Assembly (NCBI GenBank): GCA_034769895.1
Contig: JAWRYS010001452.1
Location: forward strand, 186,001-250,000
Length of the DNA: 64,000 nucleotides
From: Magicicada septendecula
Lineage: Eukaryota; Arthropoda; Insecta; Hemiptera; Cicadidae
Direction of reading: 5' to 3'
The stretch's first letter is position 1; every line of letters starts with the position of its first letter. Under the pieces are notes generated by a model that was given only the letters and a program-made list of their open reading frames with translations, had not been told where the DNA came from and made no database searches. Below are positions 11,701-26,267 of this stretch, one piece after another. The position numbers and the translations under genes are program-made.

Positions 11701-13134
11701 TTCCACTATCATTAATAAACGTCCATCTCTCCAATATTGAATAACAATTTGCAATATTAACAAAGAATTAATTTTGAATATAATTAATCAACAACAAATT
11801 ATTCAAATACCTTTAAGTGCATTGCCTTCACATAAGCTGACATCACTAAGTATTAACCTTTATTCAAATGACTTTTCTAAATAAGTTCTAATAAACAATT
11901 ACTAAAGGTTGAATCTACAGAAACTTTATGAATTAAACTGACCCTCAAACAATGATACATCATGCCTAACAAGAACATGTAATATGCCGTTTTATACTTG
12001 CCAAATAAAATATTTCTCTTTTCCTTTTAAAATAAATTATGCATCACAGGATTAATACATGTATATACAGACATATATATCTTAATACTATCACCATGCC
12101 TTACACACACCAGTTGCCCGCTTAAGAAAAAATTTAAGGTGTCATACTACAAGAATTATACTGGCTCAATTCTGTAACAGCCCCCCTAATAAGGACCTGT
12201 ACCCACAAGAAGATTTAGGAAGGAACTACTCCATAGTTATTATCAATGCGTTAAGTACAAGTTGTTAATGGCATTTTATCTTCATAAGAAACAGTTAATT
12301 AAACTGCCCAACTACCAGTTTTAAATTATGCTAGGTCACTAATCACGACAAAGGCAAATGGTGTGCTACAAAATATAGCATAGTAATTGACATTCTTCAA
12401 CAGGTAGATTATTTAACTCTTTAATTACACTAGTCACTATAAGTCCACCGGACATGCTATAATAGACAGTTGGTCATTGAACATCTAAAATTACGGTTGT
12501 GAAGATGTCTTTCATTTCATGTTTTAACTGCAATAGGTTGCTGTTTCTTTTTGTATTTTGTGGATTAAAATATAGGAAAGGTCCCACCTGTGCTTAGACG
12601 ATTTGTTGTTACCCAGAATGCGCGCTGATGTTGACTGGGGTGTAACCACTGGTGTCTCCGAAATTCTGTGCTTCATTTCTTCCTTAGGGCAGTCATTTTG
12701 GGCTGGCAGTGTGGGGATTTCTCGAGGTCTGACGGCATTGGGGTGGTGCTGCGATAGTCTGCAGATGACGACCGATGTTCTGTCCCCATCTTCGTTTTCC
12801 CCTTTTCCATCTCGGCTAGGCGGGAACCCTGGAAAACATTTTATTTGTAAGTAGCCGTCAGGAAAAAATACCCTCACACAATTCTTTCTCGCCCCGGTAA
12901 GCACAGATCACAGACACACTCACTGTCACAATTCCATTCCGAAAATTAAGTGTCAACATAATTATTACTCCTCACAATTTCTCTTTAAATTATCCACTTT
13001 TAGAATTAAATTATTTTTAACCTTAAATCTTTATTACTTTACATTGGAATATAGTTTTAACGGCAAGTTCTATTTAATTTTCATGCAAGCAAAGGCAAGT
13101 CGGCAACGTGCTCTTAACCATCCCAGACGCAACA
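8756..13134. repeat. Array A unit 3
   Basis: Complete 4379-bp unit. Its last third carries variant set I, like unit 1 two positions away and unlike both neighbours. It has T at the site matching unit-1 position 349. Private differences cluster near 9908-9970: an A in GCGAAAATC, a G in CGAATAGTT and one extra G in the G tract. Confidence 0.95.
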
Positions 13135-16100
13135 CACACAAAAATCACACACACAAAAAAGACGTACATATATCATAATATAATACCCCGCAAGCGCTTA
13201 GTTAATTAATATTAAAGCAACATTTTGGCTCACCTGAAGCTCTTTAAATGATCACGAACTCAGTTCAAAAGATGAATCTTAATTCATAACGCCGCCAGAC
13301 CAGTGTCCCGTTTGAATGCAAAAGAAGAAATGAGGGCGAATGTCGATACCTGCGATCCCACGCGAACAGAAAATTCACAAATCAGCTGAATGGCGCGGCA
13401 TGCTTGATTACGTACACACACAATTATCGCCACGTCACGGTCAAGGTTAAACGATACAGTGAAGCCGTGGCTGCACAAGCAACCCTTGAACCCGTATACA
13501 GACGGCACAGTAGCCGCGACGTGCGCCGAATAATTTAAGCTTAAATAATTCGGCACACCCTCACCCCAAAAGGGCAACCTGGTTGCCCCAAAAGATCCAC
13601 TCATTCGCAGTTCACATGACCGCCCAGGGTAATTCTCAGGACTCGAGCTCCCTTGGGTAACCTCAGGAAAATATCGCTCCTAGGAAGACAGAGGCTCAGG
13701 GTGAAAACGAAGGAAGAAGAAGTGAGAAGTGTAGTGTGTATGCCTGTGTGCATGTGGGTGTATCTGTGCAAATGTGTGGGAACTGCATGCTGACTTGATC
13801 AGGGTCAGCATACAGCGACAAGAGACAGGAGGAGAAAAGAAGAAAGACAAGTTCGGTAGCTCCCTGAGTTCTGACCTCCTAAGGCCTCCTACAATCAACA
13901 ACTGAGACCCGAAAGCTGTCATTACCACCAGGAACTTCCTCTGTCCGCCCCTCCCAGGACTGAAAATCTCAACCACACTGCGACAATCCCAAGCGAGACC
14001 TCCCCGCCATGCCAACCCCACGGGACCGCCCCAACACGTCACCCTCTCTGGTGACCACCCCCTACCTCTCTTGCTACTCACATATTCATGCCCGAAGGCC
14101 AACAAGGTGCTACTGACCTTGATATGTGAGTACCACTTCTACAACCGTCCAGCTCGTGGACCGACCAGCCATGTGCAGCAAAACAAGGCATCATCAATCC
14201 TTGACACATGACTGGCCCACATCCCTACACTAGGGCGGACGGACCCGATTAGCAAGGCCGAGAAGACCGCATCGAGGGCACGCGAACATCAATCTCTCAA
14301 TCTCCACTTTCGAATACTTATCTCCCTACCTGAGGAGGTGGGGGGGTAACTTCTCTGCGGACAGCCAACACTCAGCCATACAACCGACGCCCAAACAACC
14401 CTGGGGACATCACCGGGAATGCGGCATGGTTCGGGCCAAACACTAATCCACATTGAATAACTGACCTACTTTTTATATCACTCGAACAGCTGGTCAGACA
14501 GAAAACAAATAAACTGGTCTTTGAATTTAGAAGTCGGGCGCGCAATTATAACATATAACGATATACAATCTATCAGATAAGCAGGCAGCACGGCTTGAAA
14601 TACTGTTACAGCTGCGGCTATCAGCTGGCCAAAGGTTATCTTTCGGATCGGCATACCTCATTCGCCTCACTATGTATTGAATCTAATTTTATAATCTTGT
14701 GTATATTCAATTTTTAAAATATCTCTCCCTTGCATAGTTTCATTTGAATACACACTCTCGCGAACAGGGCGATAACAAAAAACATAGTCATCCTTTCCCT
14801 ACTGTCTTCCCAACTAACTTTTCATCGACCGACGCTCCATATGATACATTGCAAACAGATTATTCAATTCAGGCTGCTGAATTATCACCCCCAAAATTTA
14901 CATAACCAACACGACACAGACAACAATTCAACACGACATCACAACAAAAGAAGAGGAAAAACTTGAGTCGCATCAAGTGGCTTCAGGGTTCTCAAGTGGC
15001 TTCAGGGTTCCTTAACGAAGCGCGAGGGGAAGGGGAAAACGAAAAGCAGATCAATCTCCCCAACACAAGAAAACAAACGACAACATTAGTACCGAATGTA
15101 CATACATAAATAACACCACCCAATACCAAACGCTAGCATAATACCATCTATTAAATATACATACACATGTGTTGCGGAAGCAACATTCATGATGAACAAT
15201 TCACAACTAATCCGCACTTTTAAAAATGACCGTACACAAGTAGTATGCATGGCCCGACCATGACCGCATTCTGCCAAATTAATATATATATATTCTGACC
15301 CGGATAATTCCGTAATGTGGAAACAGGTGAACAATCCCTGTCTAAGCGCAGACAGTAAAATCATATCGGTTATCCTACAACCATGCAAGTCAATACGACA
15401 CAGCTTAACAGGTCCCGACCAACTTCAACAAGGTCTGACAGCGTTGGGCCAGGTAAAAAAAATTTAGATGCACTAAACGTACTCAAAACCCCCTAAGGAA
15501 ACCAAGCTACTCAAACAATCGTGTAAAGGCGTGTGTGACCTTCACATAGTTAGGTACCTATATACATGTTGCGTCCGGTTTACATACATAAGATTCATAT
15601 ACACAAAACGACATTAACATTTTATAAAACAATTAACAGGAACAACACCAATAAAACCTTCCTTTAAATTAATTTCCTTGCTTAAACCTAAACAGATATA
15701 TATATTATATTATTGGACTCTCCCTTACTGCCCCAGAATCTATCTAAACTGCCCAAATTACTCCAAATTACTTGCAAGCCCTGTCACATTTCAGCCCATT
15801 GATCTAAACCACGCTCTGCTACCATTGAAACGTCCCCCTGGATTTTTTATAAAATTTTTGTTAAGTTTTTTTTTAATTTTTTTTTTTGTTTTTCTTTTTT
15901 TTCTCAGGGGTCGTTACTTAATTATTAAAACTAGACCTGCGGTCTAGACGGAAGAAAAATTGAGTTGAGCCCATCGTGACAGGACTTGCAATAAAACACT
16001 TGCTAACGATAACGGCTTTCATTAGTGTTCTCTTGTTATAATAATAACACCTTTATTACAATATGCACGGCTATATTTTCCACTATCATTAATAAACGTG

Positions 16101-17510
16101 CATCTCTCCAATATTGAATAACAATTTGCAATATTAACAAAGAATTAATTTTGAATATAATTAATCAACAACAAATTATTCAAATACCTTTAAGTGCATT
16201 GCCTTCACATAAGCTGACATCACTAAGTATTAACCTTTATTCAAATGACTTTTCTAAATAACTTCTAATAAACAATTACTAAAGGTTGAATCTACAGAAA
16301 CTTTATGAATTAAACTGACCCTCAAACAATGATACATCATGCCTAACAAGATCATGTAATATGCCGTTTTATACTTGCCAAATAAAATATTTCTCTTTTC
16401 CTTTTAAAATAAATTATGCATCACAGGATTAATACATGTATATACAGACATATATATCTTAATACTATCACCATGCCTTACACACACCAGTTGCCCCATT
16501 AAGAAAAAATTTAAGGTGTCATACTACAAGAATTATACTGGCTCAATTCTGTAACAGCCCCCCTAATAAGGACCTGTACCCACAAGAAGATTTAGGAAGG
16601 AACTACTCCATAGTTATTATCAATGCGTTAAGTACAAGTTGTTAATGGCATTTTATCTTCATAAGAAACAGTTAATTAAACTGCCCAACTACCAGTTTTA
16701 AATTATGCTAGGTCACTAATCACGACAAAGGCAAATGGTGTGCTATAAAATATAGCATAGTAATTGACATTCTTCAACAGGTAGATTATTTAACTCTTTA
16801 ATTACACTAGTCACTATAAGTCCACCGGACATGCTATAATAGACAGTTGGTCATTGAACATCTAAAATTACGGTTGTGAAGATGTCTTTCATTTCATGTT
16901 TTAACTGCAATAGGTTGTTGTTTCTTTTTGTATTTTGTGGATTAAAATATAGGAAAGGTCCCACCTGTGCTTAGACGATTTGTTGTTACCCAGAATGCGC
17001 GCTGATGTTGACTGGGGTGTAACCACTGGTGTCTCCGAAATTCTGTGCTTCATTTCTTCCTTAGGGCAGTCATTTTGGGCTGGCAGTGTGGGGATTTCTC
17101 GAGGTCTGACGGCATTGGGGTGGTGCTGCGATAGTCTGCAGATGACGACCGATGTTCTGTCCCCATCTTCGTTTTTCCCCTTTTCCATCTCGGCTAGGCG
17201 GGAACCCTGGAAAACATTTTATTTGTAAGTAGCCGTCAGGAAACAATACCCTCACACAATTCTTTCTCGCCCCGGTAAGCACAGATCACAGACACACTCA
17301 CTGTCACAATTCCATTCGAAAATTAAGTGTCAACATAATTATTACTCCTCACAATTTCTCTTAAATTATCCACTTTTAGAATTAAATTATTTTTAACCTT
17401 AAATCTTTATTACTTTACATTGGAATATAGTTTTAACGGCAAGTTCTATTTAATTTTCATGCAAGCAAAGGCAAGTCGGCAACGTGCTCTTAACCATCCC
17501 AGACGCAACA
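13135..17510. repeat. Array A unit 4, with clustered one-base indels
   Basis: Complete 4376-bp unit with variant set II and the C form of the 349 site. It has one C fewer in the C run near 13988, an extra T near 17164, one C fewer near 17317, one T fewer near 17361, and the following A run at the unit 4/5 border (about 17516) is one base longer. Four of these five changes fall within 360 bp and all are in short homopolymers, so base-calling or polishing error is as likely as real mutation. Near 16918 it has GGTTGTTG, shared with unit 6 only. Confidence 0.95.
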
Positions 17511-20500
17511 CACACAAAAAATCACACACACAAAAAAGACGTACATATATCATAATATAATACCCCGCAAGCGCTTAGTTAATTAATATTAAAGCAACAT
17601 TTTGGCTCACCTGAAGCTCTTTAAATGATCACGAACTCAGTTCAAAAGATGAATCTTAATTCATAACGCCGCCAGACCAGTGTCCCGTTTGAATGCAAAA
17701 GAAGAAATGAGGGCGAATGTCGATACCTGCGATCCCACGCGAACAGAAAATTCACAAATCAGCTGAATGGCGCGGCATGCTTGATTACGTACACACACAA
17801 TTATCGCCACGTCACGGTCAAGGTTAAACGATACAGTGAAGCCGTGGCTGCACAAGCAATCCTTGAACCCGTATACAGACGGCACAGTAGCCGCGACGTG
17901 CGCCGAATAATTTAAGCTTAAATAATTCGGCACACCCTCACCCCAAAAGGGCAACCTGGTTGCCCCAAAAGATCCACTCATTCGCAGTTCACATGACCGC
18001 CCAGGGTAATTCTCAGGACTCGAGCTCCCTTGGGTAACCTCAGGAAAATATCGCTCCTAGGAAGACAGAGGCTCAGGGTGAAAACGAAGGAAGAAGAAGT
18101 GAGAAGTGTAGTGTGTATGCCTGTGTGCATGTGGGTGTATCTGTGCAAATGTGTGGGAACTGCATGCTGACTTGATCAGGGTCAGCATACAGCGACAAGA
18201 GACAGGAGGAGAAAAGAAGAAAGACAAGTTCGGTAGCTCCCTGAGTTCTGACCTCCTAAGGCCTCCTACAATCAACAACTGAGACCCGAAAGCTGTCATT
18301 ACCACCAGGAACTTCCTCTGTCCGCCCCTCCCAGGACTGAAAATCTCAACCACACTGCGACAATCCCCAAGCGAGACCTCCCCGCCATGCCAACCCCACG
18401 GGACCGCCCCAACACGTCACCCTCTCTGGTGACCACCCCCTACCTCTCTTGCTACTCACATATTCATGCCCGAAGGCCAACAAGGTGCTACTGACCTTGA
18501 TATGTGAGTACCACTTCTACAACCGTCCAGCTCGTGGACCGACCAGCCATGTGCAGCAAAACAAGGCATCATCAATCCTTGACACATGACTGGCCCACAT
18601 CCCTACACTAGGGCGGACGGACCCGATTAGCAAGGCCGAGAAGACCGCATCGAGGGCACGCGAACATCAATCTCTCAATCTCCACTTTCGAATACTTATC
18701 TCCCTACCTGAGGAGGTGGGGGGGTAACTTCTCTGCGGACAGCCAACACTCAGCCATACAACCGACGCCCAAACAACCCTGGGGACATCACCGGGAATGC
18801 GGCATGGTTCGGGCCAAACACTAATCCACATTGAATAACTGACCTACTTTTTATATCACTCGAACAGCTGGTCAGACAGAAAACAAATAAACTGGTCTTT
18901 GAATTTAGAAGTCGGGCGCGCAATTATAACATATAACGATATACAATCTATCAGATAAGCAGGCAGCACGGCTTGAAATACTGTTACAGCTGCGGCTATC
19001 AGCTGGCCAAAGGTTATCTTTCGGATCGGCATACCTCATTCGCCTCACTATGTATTGAATCTAATTTTATAATCTTGTGTATATTCAATTTTTAAAATAT
19101 CTCTCCCTTGCATAGTTTCATTTGAATACACACTCTCGCGAACAGGGCGATAACAAAAAACATAGTCATCCTTTCCCTACTGTCTTCCCAACTAACTTTT
19201 CATCGACCGACGCTCCATATGATACATTGCAAACAGATTATTCAATTCAGGCTGCTGAATTATCACCCCCAAAATTTACATAACCAACACGACACAGACA
19301 ACAATTCAACACGACATCACAACAAAAGAAGAGGAAAAACTTGAGTCGCATCAAGTGGCTTCAGGGTTCTCAAGTGGCTTCAGGGTTCCTTAACGAAGCG
19401 CGAGGGGAAGGGGAAAACGAAAAGCAGATCAATCTCCCCAACACAAGAAAACAAACGACAACATTAGTACCGAATGTACATACATAAATAACACCACCCA
19501 ATACCAAACGCTAGCATAATACCATCTATTAAATATACATACACATGTGTTGCGGAAGCAACATTCATGATGAACAATTCACAACTAATCCGCACTTTTA
19601 AAAATGACCGTACACAAGTAGTATGCATGGCCCGACCATGACCGCATTCTGCCAAATTAATATATATATATTCTGACCCGGATAATTCCGTAATGTGGAA
19701 ACAGGTGAACAATCCCTGTCTAAGCGCAGACAGTAAAATCATATCGGTTATCCTACAACCATGCAAGTCAATACGACACAGCTTAACAGGTCCCGACCAA
19801 CTTCAACAAGGTCTGACAGCGTTGGGCCAGGTAAAAAAAATTTAGATGCACTAAACGTACTCAAAACCCCCTAAGGAAACCAAGCTACTCAAACAATCGT
19901 GTAAAGGCGTGTGTGACCTTCACATAGTTAGGTACCTATATACATGTTGCGTCCGGTTTACATACATAAGATTCATATACACAAAACGACATTAACATTT
20001 TATAAAACAATTAACAGGAACAACACCAATAAAACCTTCCTTTAAATTAATTTCCTTGCTTAAACCTAAACAGATATATATATTATATTATTGGACTCTC
20101 CCTTACTGCCCCAGAATCTATCTAAACTGCCCAAATTACTCCAAATTACTTGCAAGCCCTGTCACATTTCAGCCCATTGATCTAAACCACGCTCTGCTAC
20201 CATTGAAACGTCCCCCTGGATTTTTTATAAAATTTTTGTTAAGTTTTTTTTTAATTTTTTTTTTTGTTTTTCTTTTTTTTCTCAGGGGTCGTTACTTAAT
20301 TATTAAAACTAGACCTGCGGTCTAGACGGAAGAAAAATTGAGTTGAGCCCATCGTGACAGGACTTGCAATAAAACACTTGCTAACGATAACGGCTTTCAT
20401 TAGTGTTCTCTTGTTATAATAATAACACCTTTATTACAATATGCACGGCTATATTTTCCACTATCATTAATAAACGTGCATCTCTCCAATATTGAATAAC

Positions 20501-21889
20501 AATTTGCAATATTAACAAAGAATTAATTTTGAATATAATTAATCAACAACAAATTATTCAAATACCTTTAAGTGCATTGCCTTCACATAAGCTGACATCA
20601 CTAAGTATTAACCTTTATTCAAATGACTTTTCTAAATAACTTCTAATAAACAATTACTAAAGGTTGAATCTACAGAAACTTTATGAATTAAACTGACCCT
20701 CAAACAATGATACATCATGCCTAACAAGATCATGTAATATGCCGTTTTATACTTGCCAAATAAAATATTTCTCTTTTCCTTTTAAAATAAATTATGCATC
20801 ACAGGATTAATACATGTATATACAGACATATATATCTTAATACTATCACCATGCCTTACACACACCAGTTGCCCCATTAAGAAAAAATTTAAGGTGTCAT
20901 ACTACAAGAATTATACTGGCTCAATTCTGTAACAGCCCCCCTAATAAGGACCTGTACCCACAAGAAGATTTAGGAAGGAACTACTCCATAGTTATTATCA
21001 ATGCGTTAAGTACAAGTTGTTAATGGCATTTTATCTTCATAAGAAACAGTTAATTAAACTGCCCAACTACCAGTTTTAAATTATGCTAGGTCACTAATCA
21101 CGACAAAGGCAAATGGTGTGCTATAAAATATAGCATAGTAATTGACATTCTTCAACAGGTAGATTATTTAACTCTTTAATTACACTAGTCACTATAAGTC
21201 CACCGGACATGCTATAATAGACAGTTGGTCATTGAACATCTAAAATTACGGTTGTGAAGATGTCTTTCATTTCATGTTTTAACTGCAATAGGTTGCTGTT
21301 TCTTTTTGTATTTTGTGGATTAAAATATAGGAAAGGTCCCACCTGTGCTTAGACGATTTGTTGTTACCCAGAATGCGCGCTGATGTTGACTGGGGTGTAA
21401 CCACTGGTGTCTCCGAAATTCTGTGCTTCATTTCTTCCTTAGGGCAGTCATTTTGGGCTGGCAGTGTGGGGATTTCTCGAGGTCTGACGGCATTGGGGTG
21501 GTGCTGCGATAGTCTGCAGATGACGACCGATGTTCTGTCCCCATCTTCGTTTTCCCCTTTTCCATCTCGGCTAGGCGGGAACCCTGGAAAACATTTTATT
21601 TGTAAGTAGCCGTCAGGAAACAATACCCTCACACAATTCTTTCTCGCCCCGGTAAGCACAGATCACAGACACACTCACTGTCACAATTCCATTCCGAAAA
21701 TTAAGTGTCAACATAATTATTACTCCTCACAATTTCTCTTTAAATTATCCACTTTTAGAATTAAATTATTTTTAACCTTAAATCTTTATTACTTTACATT
21801 GGAATATAGTTTTAACGGCAAGTTCTATTTAATTTTCATGCAAGCAAAGGCAAGTCGGCAACGTGCTCTTAACCATCCCAGACGCAACA
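17511..21889. repeat. Array A unit 5
   Basis: Complete 4379-bp unit with variant set II and the T form of the 349 site. I saw no convincing private substitution. Its first bases include a longer A run (AAAAAA) in the CA-rich border segment. Confidence 0.95.
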
Positions 21890-24800
21890 CACACAAAAAT
21901 CACACACACAAAAAAGACGTACATATATCATAATATAATACCCCGCAAGCGCTTAGTTAATTAATATTAAAGCAACATTTTGGCTCACCTGAAGCTCTTT
22001 AAATGATCACGAACTCAGTTCAAAAGATGAATCTTAATTCATAACGCCGCCAGACCAGTGTCCCGTTTGAATGCAAAAGAAGAAATGAGGGCGAATGTCG
22101 ATACCTGCGATCCCACGCGAACAGAAAATTCACAAATCAGCTGAATGGCGCGGCATGCTTGATTACGTACACACACAATTATCGCCACGTCACGGTCAAG
22201 GTTAAACGATACAGTGAAGCCGTGGCTGCACAAGCAATCCTTGAACCCGTATACAGACGGCACAGTAGCCGCGACGTGCGCCGAATAATTTAAGCTTAAA
22301 TAATTCGGCACACCCTCACCCCAAAAGGGCAACCTGGTTGCCCCAAAAGATCCACTCATTCGCAGTTCACATGACCGCCCAGGGTAATTCTCAGGACTCG
22401 AGCTCCCTTGGGTAACCTCAGGAAAATATCGCTCCTAGGAAGACAGAGGCTCAGGGTGAAAACGAAGGAAGAAGAAGTGAGAAGTGTAGTGTGTATGCCT
22501 GTGTGCATGTGGGTGTATCTGTGCAAATGTGTGGGAACTGCATGCTGACTTGATCAGGGTCAGCATACAGCGACAAGAGACAGGAGGAGAAAAGAAGAAA
22601 GACAAGTTCGGTAGCTCCCTGAGTTCTGACCTCCTAAGGCCTCCTACAATCAACAACTGAAACCCGAAAGCTGTCATTACCACCAGGAACTTCCTCTGTC
22701 CGCCCCTCCCAGGACTGAAAATCTAAACCACACTGCGACAATCCCCAAGCGAGACCTCCCCGCCATGCCAACCCCACGGGACCGCCCCAACACGTCACCC
22801 TCTCTGGTGACCACCCCCTACCTCTCTTGCTACTCACATATTCATGCCCGAAGGCCAACAAGGTGCTACTGACCTTGATATGTGAGTACCACTTCTACAA
22901 CCGTCCAGCTCGTGGACCGACCAGCCATGTGCAGCAAAACAAGGCATCATCAATCCTTGACACATGACTGGCCCACATCCCTACACTAGGGCGGACGGAC
23001 CCGATTAGCAAGGCCGAGAAGACCGCATCGAGGGCACGCGAACATCAATCTCTCAATCTCCACTTTCGAATACTTATCTCCCTACCTGAGGAGGTGGGGG
23101 GGTAACTTCTCTGCGGACAGCCAACACTCAGCCATACAACCGACGCCCAAACAACCCTGGGGACATCACCGGGAATGCGGCATGGTTCGGGCCAAACACT
23201 AATCCACATTGAATAACTGACCTACTTTTTATATCACTCGAACAGCTGGTCAGACAGAAAACAAATAAACTGGTCTTTGAATTTAGAAGTCGGGCGCGCA
23301 ATTATAACATATAACGATATACAATCTATCAGATAAGCAGGCAGCACGGCTTGAAATACTGTTACAGCTGCGGCTATCAGCTGGCCAAAGGTTATCTTTC
23401 GGATCGGCATACCTCATTCGCCTCACTATGTATTGAATCTAATTTTATAATCTTGTGTATATTCAATTTTTAAAATATCTCTCCCTTGCATAGTTTCATT
23501 TGAATACACACTCTCGCGAACAGGGCGATAACAAAAAACATAGTCATCCTTTCCCTACTGTCTTCCCAACTAACTTTTCATCGACCGACGCTCCATATGA
23601 TACATTGCAAACAGATTATTCAATTCAGGCTGCTGAATTATCACCCCCAAAATTTACATAACCAACACGACACAGACAACAATTCAACACGACATCACAA
23701 CAAAAGAAGAGGAAAAACTTGAGTCGCATCAAGTGGCTTCAGGGTTCTCAAGTGGCTTCAGGGTTCCTTAACGAAGCGCGAGGGGAAGGGGAAAACGAAA
23801 AGCAGATCAATCTCCCCAACACAAGAAAACAAACGACAACATTAGTACCGAATGTACATACATAAATAACACCACCCAATACCAAACGCTAGCATAATAC
23901 CATCTATTAAATATACATACACATGTGTTGCGGAAGCAACATTCATGATGAACAATTCACAACTAATCCGCACTTTTAAAAATGACCGTACACAAGTAGT
24001 ATGCATGGCCCGACCATGACCGCATTCTGCCAAATTAATATATATATATTCTGACCCGGATAATTCCGTAATGTGGAAACAGGTGAACAATCCCTGTCTA
24101 AGCGCAGACAGTAAAATCATATCGGTTATCCTACAACCATGCAAGTCAATACGACACAGCTTAACAGGTCCCGACCAACTTCAACAAGGTCTGACAGCGT
24201 TGGGCCAGGTAAAAAAAATTTAGATGCACTAAACGTACTCAAAACCCCCTAAGGAAACCAAGCTACTCAAACAATCGTGTAAAGGCGTGTGTGACCTTCA
24301 CATAGTTAGGTACCTATATACATGTTGCGTCCGGTTTACATACATAAGATTCATATACACAAAACGACATTAACATTTTATAAAACAATTAACAGGAACA
24401 ACACCAATAAAACCTTCCTTTAAATTAATTTCCTTGCTTAAACCTAAACAGATATATATATTATATTATTGGACTCTCCCTTACTGCCCCAGAATCTATC
24501 TAAACTGCCCAAATTACTCCAAATTACTTGCAAGCCCTGTCACATTTCAGCCCATTGATCTAAACCACGCTCTGCTACCATTGAAACGTCCCCCTGGATT
24601 TTTTATAAAATTTTTGTTAAGTTTTTTTTTAATTTTTTTTTTTGTTTTTCTTTTTTTTCTCAGGGGTCGTTACTTAATTATTAAAACTAGACCTGCGGTC
24701 TAGACGGAAGAAAAATTGAGTTGAGCCCATCGTGACAGGACTTGCAATAAAACACTTGCTAACGATAACGGCTTTCATTAGTGTTCTCTTGTTATAATAA

Positions 24801-26267
24801 TAACACCTTTATTACAATATGCACGGCTATATTTTCCACTATCATTAATAAACGTGCATCTCTCCAATATTGAATAACAATTTGCAATATTAACAAAGAA
24901 TTAATTTTGAATATAATTAATCAACAACAAATTATTCAAATACCTTTAAGTGCATTGCCTTCACATAAGCTGACATCACTAAGTATTAACCTTTATTCAA
25001 ATGACTTTTCTAAATAACTTCTAATAAACAATTACTAAAGGTTGAATCTACAGAAACTTTATGAATTAAACTGACCCTCAAACAATGATACATCATGCCT
25101 AACAAGATCATGTAATATGCCGTTTTATACTTGCCAAATAAAATATTTCTCTTTTCCTTTTAAAATAAATTATGCATCACAGGATTAATACATGTATATA
25201 CAGACATATATATCTTAATACTATCACCATGCCTTACACACACCAGTTGCCCCATTAAGAAAAAATTTAAGGTGTCATACTACAAGAATTATACTGGCTC
25301 AATTCTGTAACAGCCCCCCTAATAAGGACCTGTACCCACAAGAAGATTTAGGAAGGAACTACTCCATAGTTATTATCAATGCGTTAAGTACAAGTTGTTA
25401 ATGGCATTTTATCTTCATAAGAAACAGTTAATTAAACTGCCCAACTACCAGTTTTAAATTATGCTAGGTCACTAATCACGACAAAGGCAAATGGTGTGCT
25501 ATAAAATATAGCATAGTAATTGACATTCTTCAACAGGTAGATTATTTAACTCTTTAATTACACTAGTCACTATAAGTCCACCGGACATGCTATAATAGAC
25601 AGTTGGTCATTGAACATCTAAAATTACGGTTGTGAAGATGTCTTTCATTTCATGTTTTAACTGCAATAGGTTGTTGTTTCTTTTTGTATTTTGTGGATTA
25701 AAATATAGGAAAGGTCCCACCTGTGCTTAGACGATTTGTTGTTACCCAGAATGCGCGCTGATGTTGACTGGGGTGTAACCACTGGTGTCTCCGAAATTCT
25801 GTGCTTCATTTCTTCCTTAGGGCAGTCATTTTGGGCTGGCAGTGTGGGGATTTCTCGAGGTCTGACGGCATTGGGGTGGTGCTGCGATAGTCTGCAGATG
25901 ACGACCGATGTTCTGTCCCCATCTTCGTTTTCCCCTTTTCCATCTCGGCTAGGCGGGAACCCTGGAAAACATTTTATTTGTAAGTAGCCGTCAGGAAACA
26001 ATACCCTCACACAATTCTTTCTCGCCCCGGTAAGCACAGATCACAGACACACTCACTGTCACAATTCCATTCCGAAAATTAAGTGTCAACATAATTATTA
26101 CTCCTCACAATTTCTCTTTAAATTATCCACTTTTAGAATTAAATTATTTTTAACCTTAAATCTTTATTACTTTACATTGGAATATAGTTTTAACGGCAAG
26201 TTCTATTTAATTTTCATGCAAGCAAAGGCAAGTCGGCAACGTGCTCTTAACCATCCCAGACGCAACA
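21890..26267. repeat. Array A unit 6
   Basis: Complete 4378-bp unit with variant set II and the T form of the 349 site. It has A at 22661 and A at 22725, a pair found again only in unit 8, and GGTTGTTG near 25674, found again only in unit 4. It therefore shares markers with its second neighbours on both sides but not with units 5 and 7. Confidence 0.95.
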
